Shown here: positions 6,048 through 7,449 of the stretch, one piece after another
How the letters are laid out: every line of letters begins with the position of its first letter
Position numbering within the stretch: position 1 is the stretch's first letter
From: Alphaproteobacteria bacterium
GTDB lineage: Bacteria > Pseudomonadota > Alphaproteobacteria > Micropepsales > Micropepsaceae
Length of the DNA: 7,449 bases
Assembly (NCBI GenBank): GCA_003451645.1
Contig: DMER01000078.1
Span: forward strand, 810 to 8,258
Direction: 5' to 3'
Notes under the pieces: generated by a model
The model's database searches: none
Told to the model about the DNA's origin: nothing
Seen by the model: only the letters and a program-made list of their open reading frames with translations
Position numbers and translations under genes: made by a program

Positions 6048-6413
6048 ATGGACGATGTGACCTATGTAAAGGATGAGGATGGCAAGGCCGTAGCGGTCAT
6101 AGTCCCGATCCGGAAATGGCGCGAACTTTTGGACGAGCAGCACGAAGACGCTGTGTTAGTAAAGCGCGCGAAGAAAGTGGACCGTTCGTTAAGCATCCCA
6201 CTTGCTTACGCGCAAAGGGATTTGGCGGGCGAGAATAGGATCAAGGTCTATCGCGAGATGCGCGGCCTTACCAGAGCTGCGCTCGCCGCCAAGGTTGGGT
6301 CAACAACCGCCCATATCTCACAACTCGAAACGAGCGTGCGCGAAGGGGGCAAGGCAACCTTGCGCAAGATCGCGAAGGCCCTGGACCTGCCGCTCAGTGT
6401 GTTGGTGGATTGA
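6048..6413 (+). CDS. Antitoxin with Phd-like N-terminus and XRE-type helix-turn-helix domain
   Basis: This 121-residue protein is the probable partner of the upstream toxin. Residues 4-30 (VTYVKDEDGKAVAVIVPIRK onward) resemble the start of Phd/RelB-type antitoxins, with a strand-turn-strand ending in PIRKWRELLDE. Residues 31-65 form a charged linker. Residues 66-119 are a Cro/C1-type helix-turn-helix: YREMRGLTRAALAAKVG, then STTAHISQLETSVREGG as recognition region, and a closing ATLRKIAKALDLPLSVLV. Such proteins usually neutralise the toxin and repress their own operon. The ATG at 6048 has GAGG at 6038-6041 with 6-nt spacing; this overlaps the toxin TGA, so translation is coupled to the toxin. 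Toxin-first order is like higBA. TTA codons at residues 37 and 48 again differ from the neighbouring core genes. Confidence in the helix-turn-helix is high; the Phd likeness is weaker. Confidence 0.87.
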   Translation: MDDVTYVKDEDGKAVAVIVPIRKWRELLDEQHEDAVLVKRAKKVDRSLSIPLAYAQRDLAGENRIKVYREMRGLTRAALAAKVGSTTAHISQLETSVREGGKATLRKIAKALDLPLSVLVD

Positions 6414-6481
6414 GTTGCCGTTCCGTTCGACCAAGTTGCCGACACCGGCGAGCCAACCGGCCAAAGCCAGCAACTAGCCCC
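6414..6481. other. Convergent gap between antitoxin and oxidoreductase genes
   Basis: These 68 nt separate two convergent genes. I see no strong hairpin with a T-run on either strand. GTTGCCG occurs twice (6414-6420 and 6435-6441), and GCCG-4nt-CGGC at 6438-6449 is a weak inverted repeat. There is no copy of the tRNA-Thr 3' end that would mark the far boundary of an integrated element. Confidence 0.4.
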
Positions 6482-7449
6482 TCACTCCGCCGCCACTTTT
6501 TGTGCCGGGGCCGAAGCAGCCGCACGAAACTGGGCCAACAATTTCACCTGATCGGCCATCGCCTTTTCATAGTTGCGGTGTTTGATGTGGCCATAGCCCT
6601 TGATGTCGAGGGCGAGGCCCGCGATTTTTACCGCCAGGCTATGCGTCGCGGGGCTCAACGCCTGCACCAATTCGGCAATCACGGCCTTGTAGTCGCCAAT
6701 CATCTGGCGTTCCAACCGTCGCTCGCCTGTGTAGCCAAACACATCGAGCCAACCGCCGCGCAAGCCCTTTAGCGCCGCCAGCACACGGAAGCCCGTCATC
6801 ATCCAAGGTCCCATCGCGATCTTGTGGGGCAGGCCCGTATCCGGGTCCTTGGGCGCCAGAAGCGGCGGGGCCATGTGGAAGTTCATCGTGTAGTCGCCAT
6901 CGAACTCCTTTTTCAGGCGGCTCAGGAAATTACCATCCGTATACAGACGGGCGACCTCATATTCGTCCTTATACGCCATCAGTTTGTAGAGGCCGCGGGC
7001 CACCATCTCGCCAAAGCCCGTCATGCCCGGCGCCTTGCGACGCTCGGTCTCGCGCGCGCCCTCGACGATCTCGCGATAGGTCTGCGCATACTCCGCATTC
7101 TGATAATCGGTGAGCATCTTCACGCGGCGCGCCACCAATTCCTCAAAGGATTGCGGGGCCTTGGGCGCCTCTTTGAGGCCCGCCAGCGCCTCGGCGCGTT
7201 CAGGATCATGCGCCGCAAGCCGTCCAAACAGAAAGGCCCGCTGATTGGCCTTGACGCTCGCGCCATTGAGTTCGATCGCCTGATTGATCGCAGCCGCCGA
7301 GAGCGGGACCTGTCCCAATTGATAGGCAAAGCCAAGCAAGAACATGTTGGAGTAGATCGTATCGCCCAACAGTTTGAACGCCATCGCATCGGCGCGCACC
7401 GCGCGTGTCCCGCGCCCTGCCCGCTCCAGGCGCTTGAGCATCGCGGCTG
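6482..7449 (-). CDS. Indolepyruvate:ferredoxin oxidoreductase family protein, C-terminal part (5' end beyond the window)
   Basis: These large fused enzymes (about 1,150 residues) oxidatively decarboxylate aryl-2-oxo acids such as indolepyruvate or phenylpyruvate to the aryl-acetyl-CoA, using thiamine diphosphate and iron-sulfur clusters, with ferredoxin as electron acceptor. Only about the last 322 codons are in the window, ending at TGA (6482-6484). This part covers the end of the 2-oxoacid:acceptor gamma domain and the C-terminal region specific to the fused form. Recognisable stretches are LLGDTIYSNMFLLGFAYQLG, VPLSAAAINQAIELNG, YKLMAYKDEYEVARLYTDG, FHMAPPLLAPKDPDTG, GPWMMTGFRVLAALKGLRG, FGYTGERRLERQMI and IKGYGHIKHRN. 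The thiamine and cluster-binding regions lie off the right edge and cannot be checked. The gene converges on the antitoxin gene with 68 nt between them and is not related to the murA cluster. Confidence 0.88.
   Translation of the reverse strand, partial: AAMLKRLERAGRGTRAVRADAMAFKLLGDTIYSNMFLLGFAYQLGQVPLSAAAINQAIELNGASVKANQRAFLFGRLAAHDPERAEALAGLKEAPKAPQSFEELVARRVKMLTDYQNAEYAQTYREIVEGARETERRKAPGMTGFGEMVARGLYKLMAYKDEYEVARLYTDGNFLSRLKKEFDGDYTMNFHMAPPLLAPKDPDTGLPHKIAMGPWMMTGFRVLAALKGLRGGWLDVFGYTGERRLERQMIGDYKAVIAELVQALSPATHSLAVKIAGLALDIKGYGHIKHRNYEKAMADQVKLLAQFRAAASAPAQKVAAE

Noticed and set aside
6414..6449. GTTGCCG direct repeat and GCCG/CGGC inverted repeat as a bidirectional terminator
   Set aside because: The stem is only 4 bp and no T-run follows on either strand.

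Overview
The window looks like chromosomal DNA of a fairly GC-rich alphaproteobacterium. The best evidence is gene order. A minus-strand run of murA, a DUF2948 gene, hisD, a UPF0262 gene, a low-molecular-weight phosphatase gene and maf is a typical alphaproteobacterial cluster, and DUF2948 and UPF0262 are families known mostly from that class. I cannot name a genus.

Positions 1-4831 (minus strand): transcription runs from right to left. A 58-codon gene for a very basic small protein comes first, then murA (peptidoglycan synthesis), a DUF2948 protein, hisD (last step of histidine synthesis), a UPF0262 protein, a low-molecular-weight tyrosine phosphatase-like protein, and maf, which is cut by the left edge. 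Spacing from murA to the phosphatase is 6 nt, about 5 nt or a 4-nt overlap, a 4-nt overlap, and 18 nt, so these genes are probably one operon. A 110-nt gap precedes maf. infA, which sits in that gap in many relatives, is absent.

Positions 4832-5646: a short divergent region, then msrA (methionine sulfoxide reductase A) on the plus strand, closed by a strong intrinsic terminator.

Positions 5668-6413 (plus strand): a complete tRNA-Thr(GGU) with encoded CCA, followed 54 nt later by a toxin-antitoxin pair: an 80-residue RelE/ParE-type toxin and a 121-residue antitoxin with a Phd-like N-terminus and an XRE-type helix-turn-helix C-terminus. The toxin has no Shine-Dalgarno sequence, and a sigma70-like promoter ends 6 nt before its ATG, so its mRNA may be leaderless. 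The antitoxin has a Shine-Dalgarno sequence overlapping the toxin stop codon. This is the most accessory-looking part of the window.

Positions 6482-7449 (minus strand): the C-terminal third or so of a fused indolepyruvate:ferredoxin oxidoreductase, cut by the right edge.

Most of the window is ordinary housekeeping DNA. I found no CRISPR array, insertion sequence or rRNA. The points worth a second look are the toxin-antitoxin expression layout, the tRNA promoter/terminator arrangement, the small basic protein beside murA, and the missing infA.
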